Shown: positions 46,636 to 59,240, numbered from the stretch's first letter. The stretch is 64,000 nt of DNA from Ustilago trichophora (GCA_900323505.1 OOIN01000013.1:248001-312000); one strand, 5' to 3'. The notes: generated by a model from the letters alone, not told the origin. Numbers and translations are program-made.

Positions 46636-47476
46636 TTAACCTCCATACTGCAATCCTGCCAGTAACCAAGTCAAAACGAACAGGGTAGAGATGAATATTC
46701 CATTGGTGGTATACTTTCCATTGCCGCCATTCCATCCGTTCCTGTAGTAAGAGGAGGAAAACTGGGAAGATGCGTCTGGATGGTGAGGGTTGTACTGGTT
46801 GGAGTAGAAGGTTTGATTTTGCCATCCAAATCTGTCATGTCCTCCTGCTCCTCCAGGGGATCGACGGGTGTATCTAAGATCTTGCCAATTCCGCCACGGA
46901 TCTGCAGCAGATGAAATGTCCGAGGAAGACGAGAGGAGGACCACCCAATTCCAGCCCGATCGTAAAGCTGTTTTTTACGTGGATCTTCAACAGATTGTAT
47001 GCCTGTACGACCAGTTTAAACTCCTCTTCTGCTTGCTTTCGTCTTCCCTTTTGCCTTGCCCTCCTCTACATCGGATGAGGAATGCCGATCGGGATGACAC
47101 ACCCGAACCAAATCGTAGTATCGCAATTTCACTTCCTTCGAAGAGACATTGCGGCTTGTGGTGAAATGGAAAATATCGTATGGGGTCGGATTGGAGAGAT
47201 GCGTCGGGAACGTGTAATCCGGTTGTTTCTTGCTGTGACTGTTGGTTGTGCGAGGCGACGGTGTATTTTTGATGTTCGACGAGGACGAAAAACTGCCAGC
47301 CTGTTGTCGATACTGTTGGAAAGGTAGTAGCCATACAGGCAGACCATATGCGGGTTGCTTACGATGCTGCTGTTGAGATGAAGAGCGACCGATGCCCAAT
47401 GCTGTCCTACCGGAAGAAGCCCCCTCCTCATCCCCACCGCCGCTCTCGCAGATGAAGAGGTTGCTGCAAAGGACAT
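46636..47476 (-). CDS. Mitochondrial-type J-domain protein with C-terminal membrane anchor
   Basis: A co-chaperone that would stimulate an Hsp70. The ATG at 47476 opens MSFAATSSSARAAVGMRRGLL, an Arg/Ser/Ala-rich likely mitochondrial presequence. A J domain follows: YDIFHFTTSRNVSSKEVKLR, YYDLVRVCHPDRHSS with the invariant HPD (about 47070-47095), then after frame changes a FKLVVQAYNLL-type helix and DPRKKQLYDRAGIGW. A Gly/Asn/Tyr-rich linker leads to the hydrophobic IFISTLFVLTWLLAGLQYGG, which ends the protein at 46636. The arrangement (presequence, J domain, single tail anchor) resembles yeast Jid1, and I would place it in the mitochondrial inner membrane. It is split over three frames. Length is about 280 residues. 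Confidence 0.75.
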
Positions 47477-48320
47477 CTTCTATTCGTACAAATCGGTCCG
47501 AAATTCGAACAAAAGCGTATACTGTCGTATCTTATCTGAAGGCGAGATTGTTACCAACACATGTCTACTCTCCGACCTCCAAACCTCTTTGTAAAGCAGC
47601 GAGCGACGCAGGTGGGGTGAGCTGGCGTGATCTCGCGAGTATCAGCCCGGATACTTTTCGAAAGTCCTGAGTCGCGTCAGTAGTGCAAATGTGTATGATG
47701 GTGATGGTGAATACGGAGAGGAAGAAGAGGAAGCGAGTAGACCGTTCCATAGGAGCAAAGTGTGTTAGCAGTCAAGGGTGGAGACAGGAGCAGCTGCACG
47801 CTTATCCAAACGTCCCAGTTGAGCATTGCCGGCGACTTTTCTCGGCCACTTTCCCCACAGGCTAATTTCGGAGCCTTCTTCTTTTTTTTTGCAAAGTGTG
47901 AGATTGCTGCTCCACACAAATTCTACTTCAGAAATTCGTACGACAGCTCGAGACCCTTGCACTATACTTTCGCCCCCCCCCCCCCCCGTCGTAGTCACGC
48001 AGGATACAACTCAGTACGAACCTTGGTAGTCTATCGAGAATGTACTAGACTGCCAAGATATGTGAGCTCAAAGTCACCAAATCGCAAAGGCAACTCGCCT
48101 TCGACGCTTCAGACGGACAGGATAGTAATGGGACAAAGCAAAAAATTGCTCCTGATTCATTTCATACATTATACACATGGGAGGGTTTTGGTTGAAGTCA
48201 GCAGGAGCTTTTGTGGGGGAACAGGGGGAAGAGAGGGGAGAGGGAATGAACAAGAGGGAAGAGAGGGAGCGAGTGAGGGGGAACGAGACAAGGACACGCA
48301 CGCGGTCTTTTCAGAGCGCT
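47477..48320. other. Intergenic region between the J-domain gene and eIF3c
   Basis: 844 bp holding the promoter of the J-domain gene and the 3' region of eIF3c. It contains a C15 run and short T runs, and no coding signature. Confidence 0.55.
47973..47987. repeat. C15 homopolymer
   Basis: Fifteen consecutive C, unusual in length for a unique fungal region. Confidence 0.9.
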
Positions 48321-50988
48321 TTAGACCTTTTGTCCAAGCGCCTGGAACTGTTGCGCACGACCACGGCCTCTTCCACGACCACGTGCTGCCGAACCACCTC
48401 TCCTCTCCCTCCTTCCACCAGCCTGACCACCTTCGCGATCCCCACGCTCACCAGCGCCACTCCTCTGCTCCTTGCCTTCGCCCAACTTGGCATCGAGCAG
48501 CCTCTCGTTCTGCTCCAGCATCGAGTTGGCCTTCTCGGCCAGCGTCGCTGCCAACTGCTGCACCTTGGTCAACTCCAACCTGTGGAACGAGACCACGTTG
48601 GCGCTAGGGTCCAAAGAAGCAGCCAACTCATCGTTGTAGATCATCTTGCTGACCATGGCCTTTACGAGCTTCTCCTCGACATCGAACGTCGCTGCCAGGT
48701 GAGAGAGCGAGACCGACTCGTAGTAAGCAGAGTACGAGAAGAGGTAGGTGCGCAGACCGACTTCCTGAATACGCTTGGCAAGCATGGCCTTGACGTTTTC
48801 GGAACCGGGCATCAACTTCCAAATCTTGATATCGGCGATGAGGTCAATGCATGCCTTGCAGTCGCCGTTCTGGAGCGCCTTGCAGGCCTGCATGATGTGG
48901 TCGCGTGTGTTCTCGGGAGGGCCGAGAAGACTTGACGGTCAGTGTAGTCGAGCATGCGACGGAAGGGTCGCGAGATGACACGCTTGCGCAGCTCGGGGTC
49001 GTTGCCAGCCAGAGCCATGTTGGGCACCTCGAGGAGCATCGACGAGATGAGGTAGATGCACTCGAGCAACTCGAGGTTGATGTGCATGTGGAAGGGAAGC
49101 TGACGTTGACGCTCGAGCTTCTCCTGTTCGGGTGTGATGGTGGAGAACTGGTTCTGCTTCTGAACACCCTGGGCGAGGAGCTCCTTGACACGGCCGGTGG
49201 CAAAGATCTCCTGGAGAGCCACCTGCGACTCCTTGATGAGGCCGTTGCGGAAAGCGCAGATGCCAATCTGGACGACGACGCGGTTGTAGAGGATCTGGGT
49301 GGCCACATCGGCAAGCTGGATGGCATCCTGGAGGTGCGACATGAGGAACATGTCACGGGCCACGTGGTACTCGGCGTGGAGGGCGTGGAAGTAGATGTGG
49401 CAGAGAACGGCACGGGTTCGTGGGCGCTCGGCCTGGAGACCACGGGCCTGGTACAGGTAGGTGCAGAGCGCACGAACAAGCACGGCGGGGCCGTCCTGCT
49501 CGGCGACACGGGCAGCCGAGGGGAAGAGCTTGGACGGAAAGACTTAGCAGTCTCACCGAGGGTGGACTCGAGCGCCTTGATAATGACATCCTGCTTGGCG
49601 TAGACGTGGTCGAGACGGCGCATGGTGCAGCGAGAGAGCGCCTCGGCCTCGGCCTGGCTCTCAAAGTAGCCCTGTGCGAGGACGATGGTCTCGTAGAGCT
49701 TCTTCTCGTCGCTGAGGCGCTCGACGTATTCGGTGGTGTGAGGGTCAATGTTCTGCAAGCTCTTGGTGAACTCGTCATCGAGACGGTCGACAAAGCTGAT
49801 GATGCTACCACGGACGGCAACCGTGTCCTTCTCACCATCCTGGCCGGGGATACGCTCGACCTCGTCATCGTAGTCCTCGGTCTCCTCACGAACGACGTAG
49901 GCGCGGTTCTTGCTGAGGAGGGCGAGAATCTCGTTGATCTCGCTGCGGGCCGAGTCCCACATCTCGACGGGCATGTAGGCGGTGGCGGACGAGTTGTAGT
50001 CGAATCGGGCAGCAACGAGAGCAAGGATGACACGGATCTTCTTGTATGGCGAGTCGGCCACACCGGAAAGGTCGTGAAGCTTGCGAATCTGCTCGTTCTT
50101 GTCGGTGCTCTTCTTACCACGTGCCTCCATGATGGCGGCAAGGCTCTTGAAGAGACCCTCGGAGGTGAAGGTCTCGGTGCGGCCACCTCGGCCAACGGTC
50201 TGGAAGTCGTCGTTGGCCTCTGCGTCAAGGGCGGCGACGAGACGCTCCTTGTTGCCCTTGGAGATGGCGGTCTCACCTTCAGCAGGAGCCGCGGCGGCGG
50301 TAGTAGCGGCTTGAGCAGCTGCCTCGAAGCCGTCGGGGTCGGAGCGGTACCTGGCGATGGTCTCGTCGTTCTCCTTGATGACCTTCTTGAGCTTCTGCTT
50401 CATACCGTTCATGGCCTTGGCGACGGGAGCCTTCATCTTTTTCTTGGCATCCTTCTCCTTGGCGACGGACTCGTTGAGGAAGACGTCGAGCTGGGAGATG
50501 GCCTTGTAGAAGAAGGCGGGGATCTGCTCGTTGAGAGTGCGCTGACGCTCGATGGAGCGCATGAGGTTGTCAAAGTCCTTGTTGATCGAGGTCCAGTCGC
50601 TCGATTTTTTGGCGGACTCGATGTGGTCGACGATGGTCTGCATGTCGTCGATACGCTTGTCCTTGGCGGACTTGACGACCTTTTTGACCTCCTCCTCCGA
50701 GTCACTGTCATCGCTGTCGGCGGCACCCTTCATGAAACGAGAGGTGGGAGCCTTTTTGCCGTCATTGCGGGGAGCGTCATCGTCCGAGTCGAGCGACTCT
50801 TGGTCCGAGTCAGAGTCATCCGAGTCAGAGTCGTCATCGCTACCTTTGAGGAAGCGGGAACGACCAGCGGCGGGTTGAGTGGTCTTTGGCTGCTCATCTC
50901 CGGACTCGAGCTCAGAAAGCTCCTCCTCGGACGAAGAGATGTCGGATTCAGAGTCGGAATCGCCGACCTTGCGGAAAAAGCCAGACAT
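48321..50988 (-). CDS. NIP1: Translation initiation factor eIF3 subunit c (Nip1)
   Basis: A core subunit of eIF3, binding eIF1, eIF5 and the 40S ribosome. The ATG at 50988 gives [20 protein letters not shown], the typical acidic Ser/Asp/Glu N-terminus containing phosphorylation sites. Helical text follows, with [20 protein letters not shown] and a long central region, then [40 protein letters not shown], and the PCI domain ([40 protein letters not shown]). The tail is a Gly/Arg RGG-like stretch ending QALGQKV. Two breaks occur. One A (plus strand) added at 49538-49540 restores [19 protein letters not shown], and one C added at 48922-48923 restores [20 protein letters not shown]. With both the protein is about 890 residues, normal for the family. 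Confidence 0.93.
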
Positions 50989-52172
50989 GTTGGATGAGTG
51001 TTTTGTTTATAAGGAGCAGAGAAGCGGAGTCGAAGCTTTTCCCTGCGATTGGTGGTGGTCGCGGTAGTGGCAGCGGTGTGCTGGAGTCGGATTGTTGGGT
51101 GGGTAGGAAGCTGCGAGGAAAAGGAAGGTTGAGAGTACCGCTTTTCCGTCTACGAGAATCCAAAAAGTAGGGGAATCCAGGAAGTGATGCGCTCTCAGAT
51201 GACCGGTTGTGGGGGTATCGGGAGCCAGGACTTTCAAGGAGAAGAGGATGATGGAGGATAGATCAAGGGTGATGGCGAGCAGAGGTGTTGGCCAATACAA
51301 TTTTTCGCACAGCAGGAGTTCTTCACTCTCTCATTCACCTCCATTCACCTCAACTCACTCACTCACACTCAACTCTTCTTCTTCTTCTTCTTCTTCTTCT
51401 TCGCAAAAGGACCAAGTCGCGCTTTCGAATTCAAAATGGAATGAGGTGCAAACAAAAGACCTTGCTTCTTCGAGTTTTGAATTGAGATTTGACCCTGACA
51501 GATTTGCTCTTCGCCTCACCCGAATACAAAGCTGTCTATGTGGGCTTCTCGAGTGTTGAATATGTGCAATACAAAACGGGCAGCGCGCCTACTTGCAAGG
51601 TTGAGCTGTTCTGATTGGAGCTCTGCGCCGCAGCTCACACGCGTTTGAAACGTACACACACCACACACACAAAGGGTAGTAGTGGTTGATTCCTCTCTCA
51701 AACCATGTCGACTTCTGCAGCACGCTGGTGTAGAAGCGTTGAGACGGTATCATATGTAGCTACTGTATTATATAGCCAAGTGGGAGTACAAGACCAAGTT
51801 GTGGTGTGCGGTTCAAGGTGTAAGATCGTCATCAACTTAGGCGACTCTCGTAAACCGTCCACCACTCGAAATTTGTCGTCCGATAAAATTTGTCGCTCAC
51901 GTTTGCGGAACCGATCGGTTTGCAGGGTTGAAGTGCAAGAGCACAGACAGTCAGGCTGGCCAAAACGGGTGTGTCCGCGAAAATTGGAGAGCATTGGAAG
52001 AATTGTTTGGCCTCGTCGCAGTCCAAGCCTGTTGAACCATCTGGGCCGAGAGCCATCACAGGGGAGAAAGCTGCAATCTCGATTCCACATCTCGTCGTCG
52101 TCGTCGTTGTCACGCTTAGCTGTTCCTCTCCATCCACATCCACATCCTTACATCGTCATTCATACAGCAGCC
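50989..52172. other. Divergent intergenic region, eIF3c and OSCP
   Basis: 1184 bp with no coding signature. It includes a (TTC)9 microsatellite at 51375-51402, a TACTGTA at 51761, and a GTC/CGT-rich repeat just before the OSCP ATG. Both promoters lie here. Confidence 0.55.
51375..51402. repeat. (TTC)9 microsatellite
   Basis: Nine uninterrupted TTC units in the eIF3c/OSCP intergenic region. Confidence 0.9.
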
Positions 52173-53854
52173 ATGGCCGCCCGTTTCACCCCCCGTCTCT
52201 TCCAGGTAGGTATCTAAATCGTCACCACAAATGCATCGCCACCACCTTCCAATTTCAAAGACCAGCAGAACAAGATACGGCATATCAGCACGTCGTCGCA
52301 TCTCTCAACCTATCCTAATGCAGAGAGCATCCTACATATTCCACCATCTATGTTGCTTTGACACTGCCAGCTTGATGCTGTTTCATTGTGGTCTGGCACT
52401 TGCAAAACAATCTGCAAGATCTTCAACAATCACTGACTCACAACTCCTTCACCGTTGCTTCATCTTCCAACTCGCACATCGCAACTACCCTCGCTGCTTT
52501 GTCTTTCCACGCATTCGACTCGTCTCTCTGCACTATAGCAGGCTACCCGAGGCTACGCCTCTCAGGCCGCCGTCCGAGCTCCCCGCATGCTCGATGGCCT
52601 TGCCGGTACGTTTCTCTTCCATTTCTACCTCGATCCTCGACTGCCTATGGGCTCAGCTGACTCCTCATTCTGCATTCCCCGCTTCGCATGCTCCCACACA
52701 ACATCGACCAAACCATACGCATCTTGCACCCTTGACTTTTGAAATCTGATCTACTATTCGGCATCCAACCCAATATGCATCCATTTCTATTCTCTCCTCG
52801 CCACGCAACAACAGGCAAGTACGCCTCCTCGGCCTACGTCGCCGCCCTCTCCAAGGACAGCAAGACCCTCGAGAAGGTCGAGGCTGATCTCAAGGCCGTC
52901 CAGTCCGCTCTTACCGGTGCCGAGGGTGCCAAGCTCAAGACCTTCATCGAGAACCCCACCCTTAGCGGCGCTGACCGCACCAAGGGCCTCGACCAGCTCC
53001 TTTCCCAGGGCAAGGGCAAGGCTGACCCCATCACCCAGTAAGTTTTTAAGCCAAGCACCAACGCGAAGCATAGCATCGATTCGCGCACGCAGTATACCTA
53101 CTGGTCATCAGCATGACAAGGACGCAGGAAAACGGCGCAAGCCTCGGAACATCACAGTCAATACCAAACGAGATACATTCGTCATGCCGAGAGGTTGTAC
53201 CACGAAGCTGCCGCTCTACGCTGGTGGCTGGTCGGATTCATTGTCGTCGGAAGTGCCGAATTGGTGGCGGCAGGCTCAAGCTTATCATAGCAACATAGAA
53301 CAAGCATATCAGCCAAGCGCGCATCTGATACGAGCATGTGCAGTAATGCTGGCTTGGATTCATGGTGGAACATGGCAGCGACCGTAGTCGGACATTCCGC
53401 AATTGCTGCTGCTGCCTCTCAGATAAATGCGCTTCTGTGGCATATCTACACTTACAAACAAGAGCAACCCCCACTGACCACCTGTATCCCCACAAAACCT
53501 CTCTTTCCTCCACACAGCAACCTCTTCACCGTCCTTGCTGAGAACGGCCGTCTCGCTGAGACCGAAAAGGTCATTGAGGGATTCCAAGACCTCATGACTG
53601 CATACCGCGGAGAGGTCGAGGTCACCGTTACCTCGGCCACCCCTCTCGACAAGTCGACCATCTCTCGCATCGAGTCGGCACTCAAGGGTTCCCAGATCGC
53701 CGCCAAGGGTAACGGCAAGACGCTCAAGATCGTCCAGAAGGTCAACCCCGCCATCCAGGGTGGTCTCGTTGTTGACTTTGCCGGTAACACCGTCGACCTC
53801 TCGGTCGCAAGCAAGGTCAACAAGCTCAACGCTTTGCTCGAGCAGGGCGTGTAA
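52173..53854 (+). CDS. ATP5: Mitochondrial ATP synthase subunit 5 (OSCP)
   Basis: The peripheral-stalk subunit joining F1 to Fo in the mitochondrial ATP synthase. Four exons read in one continuous frame: 52173-52205, 52542-52605, 52815-53037 and 53518-53854 (218 aa). Introns are 336, 209 and 480 bp, all GT-AG (GTAGGT, GTACGT and GTAAGT donors). Exons 1-2 give a presequence, MAARFTPRLFQATRGYASQA. The mature part shows GKYASSAYVAALSKDSKTLE, the conserved NLFTVLAENGRLAETEKVIE, and the C-terminal VNPAIQGGLVVDFAGNTVDL. The length and motifs suit the family. This is one of the few genes with no frame break, and it is the most intron-rich in the window. Confidence 0.95.
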
Positions 53855-54358
53855 AATAGCTTGATTTGGGTTGTTGCCAAGTCGATCTGCATGCTGCAAA
53901 TATAGTTCGCATGTTATGTTGTCGATACCAGTGGTATTTGTAAAGAGAATCTTCTTTCGCAACATGCACGCAATGCATCCACTTTCGTCCATGAGAAACG
54001 CGCTACTCTGTAACAATACAATTTGCAGTCCGGTCAAGGCTCATCGAAGCATCAACAGCTAAGATCACAGGCATTGTCGGCATCCAGTTGGACTAGAACT
54101 AAGGGAATCCAGGGCAACGCGGAACAGTCGGTATTCTTGGACATAGTGAGGATCTGGGAGGGCTTGTCGCAGCTGGAGCATGTGTCCGATCCCTCAACTG
54201 TGCCCTTTGTCGAACCAGAAGAAAACGAGGGAGGCGACGAAGAGGGGAGGGAGTCCATGGTGAATGACACCGAGAGAGGATGATGGTGGCACCAAAGATG
54301 GAATGAATGCAGAGCGCAGAAGAGTTTTGGCAACTAAGCCTGGCCCGACACCGAAAGC

Positions 54359-54409
<51 letters not shown>

Positions 54410-54627
54410 AGTGGAGGCGGAATGACGGGAAGTTAAAGCGGCGACGCTCGTCTGCCAGATCTGCATCGTCACTGCATCGTCACTGCAGAAAGCAGTGTGT
54501 GGGGAAACTCTTTCTCTCTCTCTCTCGTGTCCCTTCCCTCGTTCCCCACCTTCTTGTTGCTTTTGGTTCATTTTTCTAACCTTCAGACCACCATCACTTA
54601 GCCACTAACTCGGTCTTAATCCACACC
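53855..54627. other. Intergenic region between OSCP and the FAH-family gene
   Basis: 773 bp without a coding signature. It includes an A46 run and, just downstream, a duplicated CTGCATCGTCA (about 54460-54485) and a (CT)n stretch near 54510-54526. Confidence 0.5.
54361..54406. repeat. A46 homopolymer
   Basis: Forty-six consecutive A. It could be an old retroposed A-tail or an assembly artefact. I see no retroelement sequence directly upstream. Confidence 0.9.
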
Positions 54628-55525
54628 ATGCCAACCTCCTCAACTTGTCCTCCTACGTCTTGGTGGCGACTCATCCGGTTCGTTGCACGCGAAGACGGCC
54701 AAACCTACTTTGGTCAACCCGTCGATGATGCGCTCGATGTAGGGATAGCCTATGCCAACGCTTCCCCACCTATTCGAGCAAATGTGCTCTTCGCCCACCC
54801 TCTTGAAGCCTCCATCTCACCCGCTCCTCTATCTGGCGTAATCAAGACCGTCTCCACCCTCCTACCACCCTTGTTGCCCTCAGAAGTACCCTCCATCCGT
54901 GCTTTGGGAGCAAACTTTATCCAGCCCAATCAAGACCCGCACACGGCCATCCAGAAACGACCGGTCCTCCCGATCCTCTTTTACAAACCAAACACCGCCC
55001 TCTCCGGCCCGGTCGCGAAATCGTCATCCCCCTTGTGCCGCCTCGGAATCCGACTACGAAGTCGAACTGGTCGTTATCCTCGGTCGATCCATTAAAGATG
55101 TCAACGCTTCCGAGGCGATGCAATCCATCCTAGGCTACACCCTATCCAACGATGTCAGTGCCCGTACACGCATGTTTGCCGTCCCCCAATGGGGTCTAGG
55201 AAAATCATTCGACGGTTGGCTCCCCATCGGTCCCTGCATCGTCTCCGCCTCCAACCCGCGCGGAATTCAAACCCGGACAACATTCATCTCACCACAAAGC
55301 TCAACAACGTCACAATGCAAGATGGAAACACACACGATATGCTCTGGAAAACCGCCGAAACATTGGCAGAACTCAGCAAAGGCACAACTTTGGAGAAAGC
55401 AAGTTTGATCAGTATGGGAACACCTCCAGGCGAAGGATTCAAAAGGCATCCCAAGGTTGGCTGAAACATGGAGATACGTGTCATTTATGGGCGGTAACGG
55501 ATTGGGTAGCTTGATCAATCCGTGA
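54628..55525 (+). CDS. Fumarylacetoacetate hydrolase-family protein
   Basis: A FAH-fold metal-dependent enzyme of the FAHD1/FAHD2 type; these act as acylpyruvate hydrolase or oxaloacetate decarboxylase. The ATG at 54628 begins a frame with WWRLIRFVAREDGQTYFGQP, typical of the small N-terminal domain. After a shift near 55020 come the catalytic-domain motifs SDYEVELVVILGRSIKDVNA, SILGYTLSNDVSARTRMFAV and PQWGLGKSFDGWLPIGP, including the acidic metal ligands. After a second shift come KLNNVTMQDGNTHDMLW and ASLISMGTPPGEGF. One T added at 55457-55458 gives WLKHGDT, and a further shift leads to GNGLGSLINP and the stop at 55523-55525. The usual metal-binding GLNYxDH segment reads here as GANFIQPNQDPH, so either another error or a real change lies at about 54905-54945. 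The substrate cannot be told. Confidence 0.8.
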
Positions 55526-55951
55526 GAGAGCAGAGGCATGGTGATGAGAGACCGTTGATTAGGGCTAAATTGTAACATCGTGTATTGGTGCGTCAAATGA
55601 AGAAAAAAAATTGGTCCTTAAGGATGATGAGCCGTTTTGTCTTGTAGTGTGTGTTTGCGTATCGTTGCTACTATTCTTCTCGGTGTCAAAGACGAGAATG
55701 ACAGCATGAATCCTATGAGGGAGGCCAACAGATGCAAGCTCGATGCTATGATTGTATCCTCGCTTCGACATTCGTGCTCCAAAGAAGCGACTCAAAAAAG
55801 GGCTTCAAAATCCACAAACACATACCCACCACAATCCTGTACTCTATATATCCTTTCTCATCATTGAATCACGTCAGATTAATACACCTCTTGGTCATCA
55901 TCATCAGCTCGACCACTACCCAAACTCCCGCTCCGGCTACGCGTCAAGCTG
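55526..55951. other. Convergent 3' intergenic region
   Basis: 426 bp between the FAH-family gene and the NudE stop, with no supportable feature. Confidence 0.5.
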
Positions 55952-57855
55952 CTAGCCCCACTCCAACCCCGTACTTTTCCACGAGCTAGGAGGACCATTG
56001 ACACTGCCTCTTGCGCTACTACCATTTCGATGACTGTGGCCGAAGCCAATCTTGTCGATAGTGGCGTTCTTGCTATCCCGCATCGCCACTGCCGTAGTGC
56101 GACATTGTACTCTGTGTAGCGCGAGTTGAAGAATGAGAATTGGGAGTTGTCGCCCTTGGCAAAGTGGTTGTTGCGCCCGTTCGAATTTTTGCCAGTGACC
56201 CGTAGGAGGAAGAATGTGAAATACCGCCAGATGCAGATGCAGTTGCTGTCATACTGCTCCTCCGCCTAGCTCCCGCTCCCATCATGGCTGCGGAAGCAGC
56301 TGTATACTTGGCAACGTGGGGTAAAGACGGCGCCGGATCTGGTCCATAAACTCATGCGGGGGTAAAGGGGATGTTGTCCCCACCACCGCGGCTGGATCCG
56401 CGGGCGTGCAAGGTCGAGGGCGTTTGCGATCGTGGTAAGCCCAAACTTGGCATCGGTGGAGTATTAAGTTCCGACATTCGGAGGAAGGTCGTCGAACGCG
56501 AGAAGGAACCGGGATGGACGAACCGATGGTTCTGATTGCCGTCCATACTGGCACGTGGTCCACGCGGGGTGGACGTGGGGAGATGGATACTGTTCCTCTC
56601 GACCATAGTGGTGGCAATGGGAGATCCGAATGCTCCACTACCACCCGCCAACGGGAACTAGGTCGTGGGATAGCACTCTCCTCGTTCGGCCCAACAACCC
56701 TCGACAAATCCTTGGCAGAGTTGATTCGCGTCTCGAGCGCCTTCATCTTGGAGATCATTCCGCCATCATACGCTTGGACCGGCTGCACCGTTGCTCGCCG
56801 CGGGACGAGGGTGGAAGGCCCAGCACCTGCCATACGTGTCGCGGCTCGAACCGAAGCTCGTAGTTGTGCTCTGGCACTAGGCGAGGATGTGAGCCCGTGT
56901 GTGGAAGAATGCGAGGCATGCGAAGGGGTGCCGATCACAGTTTCCCTGCGCGAGAGAGTGTGGGTACGGGTGGTGGTGGATTCGATGGTTGCGGCGGGGC
57001 TATCGTCCTGCACGGCGGCGAGCAATGATGGTTCGGCGGCACGGACGTCCCTGCTTAATCTCGGTTGTGACCCATAGCGCCCAACCGGCGGGAAATGGGA
57101 ACACGGTTCAGCTAGGCGAGCTGAGCGCTTGCCTGGACGAAGGACGTTGGTGCGCTACAGCCGAGGAAGTGGAAGCGACGCCCGGCTTACGTGGAGAAGT
57201 GTCGAAGCTCTGATCGGATCGGACGACGGGTTGATCGTCGTAGGTGGAACTGGCCAAGGTGTCTGCGCGAGAAACGGCCCTGCTGCGAGTGACGAGGTCA
57301 CGAAGGACGGCCATCTCTTCGGTCATCTCGCGAAGTTCGTCCTTGAGGCGCTGATTCTCTTCATCGAGGCGAGTCTTTTCGATGAGCTCCTCCTCGAGCA
57401 AAGCAGTCTTTTCGATGGTCTTGTTGTATCTGCCTTCCATATCGGCCAGCGAAGAGGCAATCATGCGTTCGGCATTTTCCAACTCGTCATTGGTCAACTC
57501 GGTATCTCGCATTTTGCCTTGTACACATCGACCGACTCCCTAAGCTGGACCAACTCTTTCTGCAAATTGGTCAAGGTTGAATTGTGCTCCGAGAGGGCAC
57601 GCGAGTATTTGGACTTCCAGTCTTCGAGATCGCCCGAGAGCTGTTCGTTGCGACGTTTGAGATCCGAGATGGTCTTGTTGGAAGTGGAGAGCTCCTTTTC
57701 CAATTCGAGCTCGAGCTCCTTGCTGGATTCCATGAAATCTTGGAGACTGCATCAGCATCACGCAGGCATCTTGCATGTCGGCGACCTTGGATTTCCAGTG
57801 TTGATCTCTTGCTCGGAGAATCGAAGCAGAGGTCGGCGGCGCCATCTGGGCTCAT
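55952..57855 (-). CDS. NDE1: Nuclear distribution protein NudE (Ndel1/Nde1)
   Basis: A dynein regulator that recruits Lis1 and is required for nuclear migration in hyphae. The N-terminal coiled coil is nearly complete: HWKSKVADMQDACVMLMQ, SLQDFMESSKELELELEKEL, KRRNEQLSGDLEDWKSKYSR, ALSEHNSTLTNLQKELVQLR, then MRDTELTNDELENAERMIAS, GRYNKTIEKTALLEEELIEK and LDEENQRLKDELREMTEEMA. This is the diagnostic dynein/Lis1-binding helix. The C-terminal part is Ser/Pro/Thr-rich and contains YDGGMISKMKALETRINSAK, the short second helix found in fungal NudE, and ends HRNGSSARGSVNGPPSSW and a few more residues at 55952. I chose the ATG at 57855 (MSPDGAADLCF); the frame is open upstream, so a longer start is possible. 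There are at least five frame changes. Confidence 0.88.
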
Positions 57856-59240
57856 GTTGAAAGGGCTCGGTGGAAAGGGCGTGGTGCCCCTTGCGCCGCG
57901 GGAAGAGCTCTTTAGATGAGAGCTGGTGGTTGCGGGGGGAGATGTTTGGTTGATGTTGAGGGAATGATGATGGAAGGTGACGAGGGGAGATAAAGTCGAC
58001 TTTGCTGAGTGGAGCAAGAGGAGCAACAGGGAACTCGGAAATGGATCCATAGGGTCGCACCTGTGCTCGCACAAATTTGGCCGATTCCCACTTTCTGGAA
58101 AGCACACGCTTGCATTGTCGCCAAAAAAAAGAAAAGAAAAGAAAGAAAAACCAAGAAGAACAACACTTATCGCATATGGCATCCTCACGATTGGTCTTTG
58201 TGAGTGGTGATATATATCCGCACTGAGCAGCTCGCAAGCACTAGATTGAATTGTGTATCATCTGGTCCAATGTGCAAGTGGATGTGATGGGACCGTCTGC
58301 CGTCATATGGAGCTTGCAACCGGAATGACAAGGATATTCTACACAATGCTTTCTCACTTGCAGCCAGTCTCAGTATTCTGTGGACATATGTGTGGCATGC
58401 TCATAGATACCTCGTTGGACACGATCATGTGGACAAGTTGACAAAACAGCATAGAACAACACTAAAAGCCAGAGACGCGCCTCCGACATGTGGTTGGTGT
58501 GGTGTGACACGCGTGCACGGTAAACAAGGTTTAAGAACAACAACAATTGAACCCTCTCCAGGCGCGCGCGTCCGCCAACATGTCAGATTCTTGGTATCAA
58601 CAAATTCGGCGTGAAAAAGGCGCGTCTTTGCAGAGAAGGCTTGTTTTGGGCTGAGAGCAACACTTTTTTTTCTGGTCGTTCAAGCCAGGCACATGGCCAG
58701 TGTTGCAATTCAGAGCAGAGCTGTAGTGTAGATGACTGCACGGCAGATCACTCTGAGCAACCACAACGCATCCACCACTCCTCGGTAGTCACTTGACCAG
58801 GTTGATGCCAACCGATCATCATCATCATCATCATCATCACCATCATCCCATCATCACCATCATCACCACCACCACCAACATTTCACCTCTCGACTTCCTC
58901 AAGAAACATCACTGCAAAACGCACTTCGGCTCGCATCGTATTGTGCTCCCTCAACTTTGGCGACCGACTCCTTGGCTTCTCGCCCACACTTTTCATTACT
59001 TCAACACGCTCCTTACACATCAATGCGACAAGACGTCTTCTGATTCGCCGTCCTTTTCTCCTACAATTCGCTGCCCCAAACGGTCCCTGCTCGCCATCCC
59101 TTTCCCCTTTTTGAGATCCAAGCAACGAGCTCAGCTTCCGCGCACGTCCCCGTCACGTGCCACACACGTCCATAAGGCCTGCAAGCGCCATCAATACTTC
59201 ACCTTAACCGACTATATCTAGACCACAATCGTCTCCCACC
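57856..59240. promoter_or_regulatory. Divergent intergenic region, NudE and TOG gene
   Basis: 1.4 kb between the starts of two microtubule-related genes. It holds a CAT trinucleotide tract and a T/C-rich leader before 59241, and no gene I can support. Confidence 0.5.
58814..58876. repeat. Imperfect (CAT)/(CAC) trinucleotide tract
   Basis: About twenty CAT or CAC triplets in the leader region of the TOG gene. It is outside the coding sequence. Confidence 0.85.

Noticed and set aside
49420..50997. 525-codon plus-strand frame
   Set aside because: Fully antisense to eIF3c and made of Leu/Val/Gly/Glu-rich text mirrored from its codon use.
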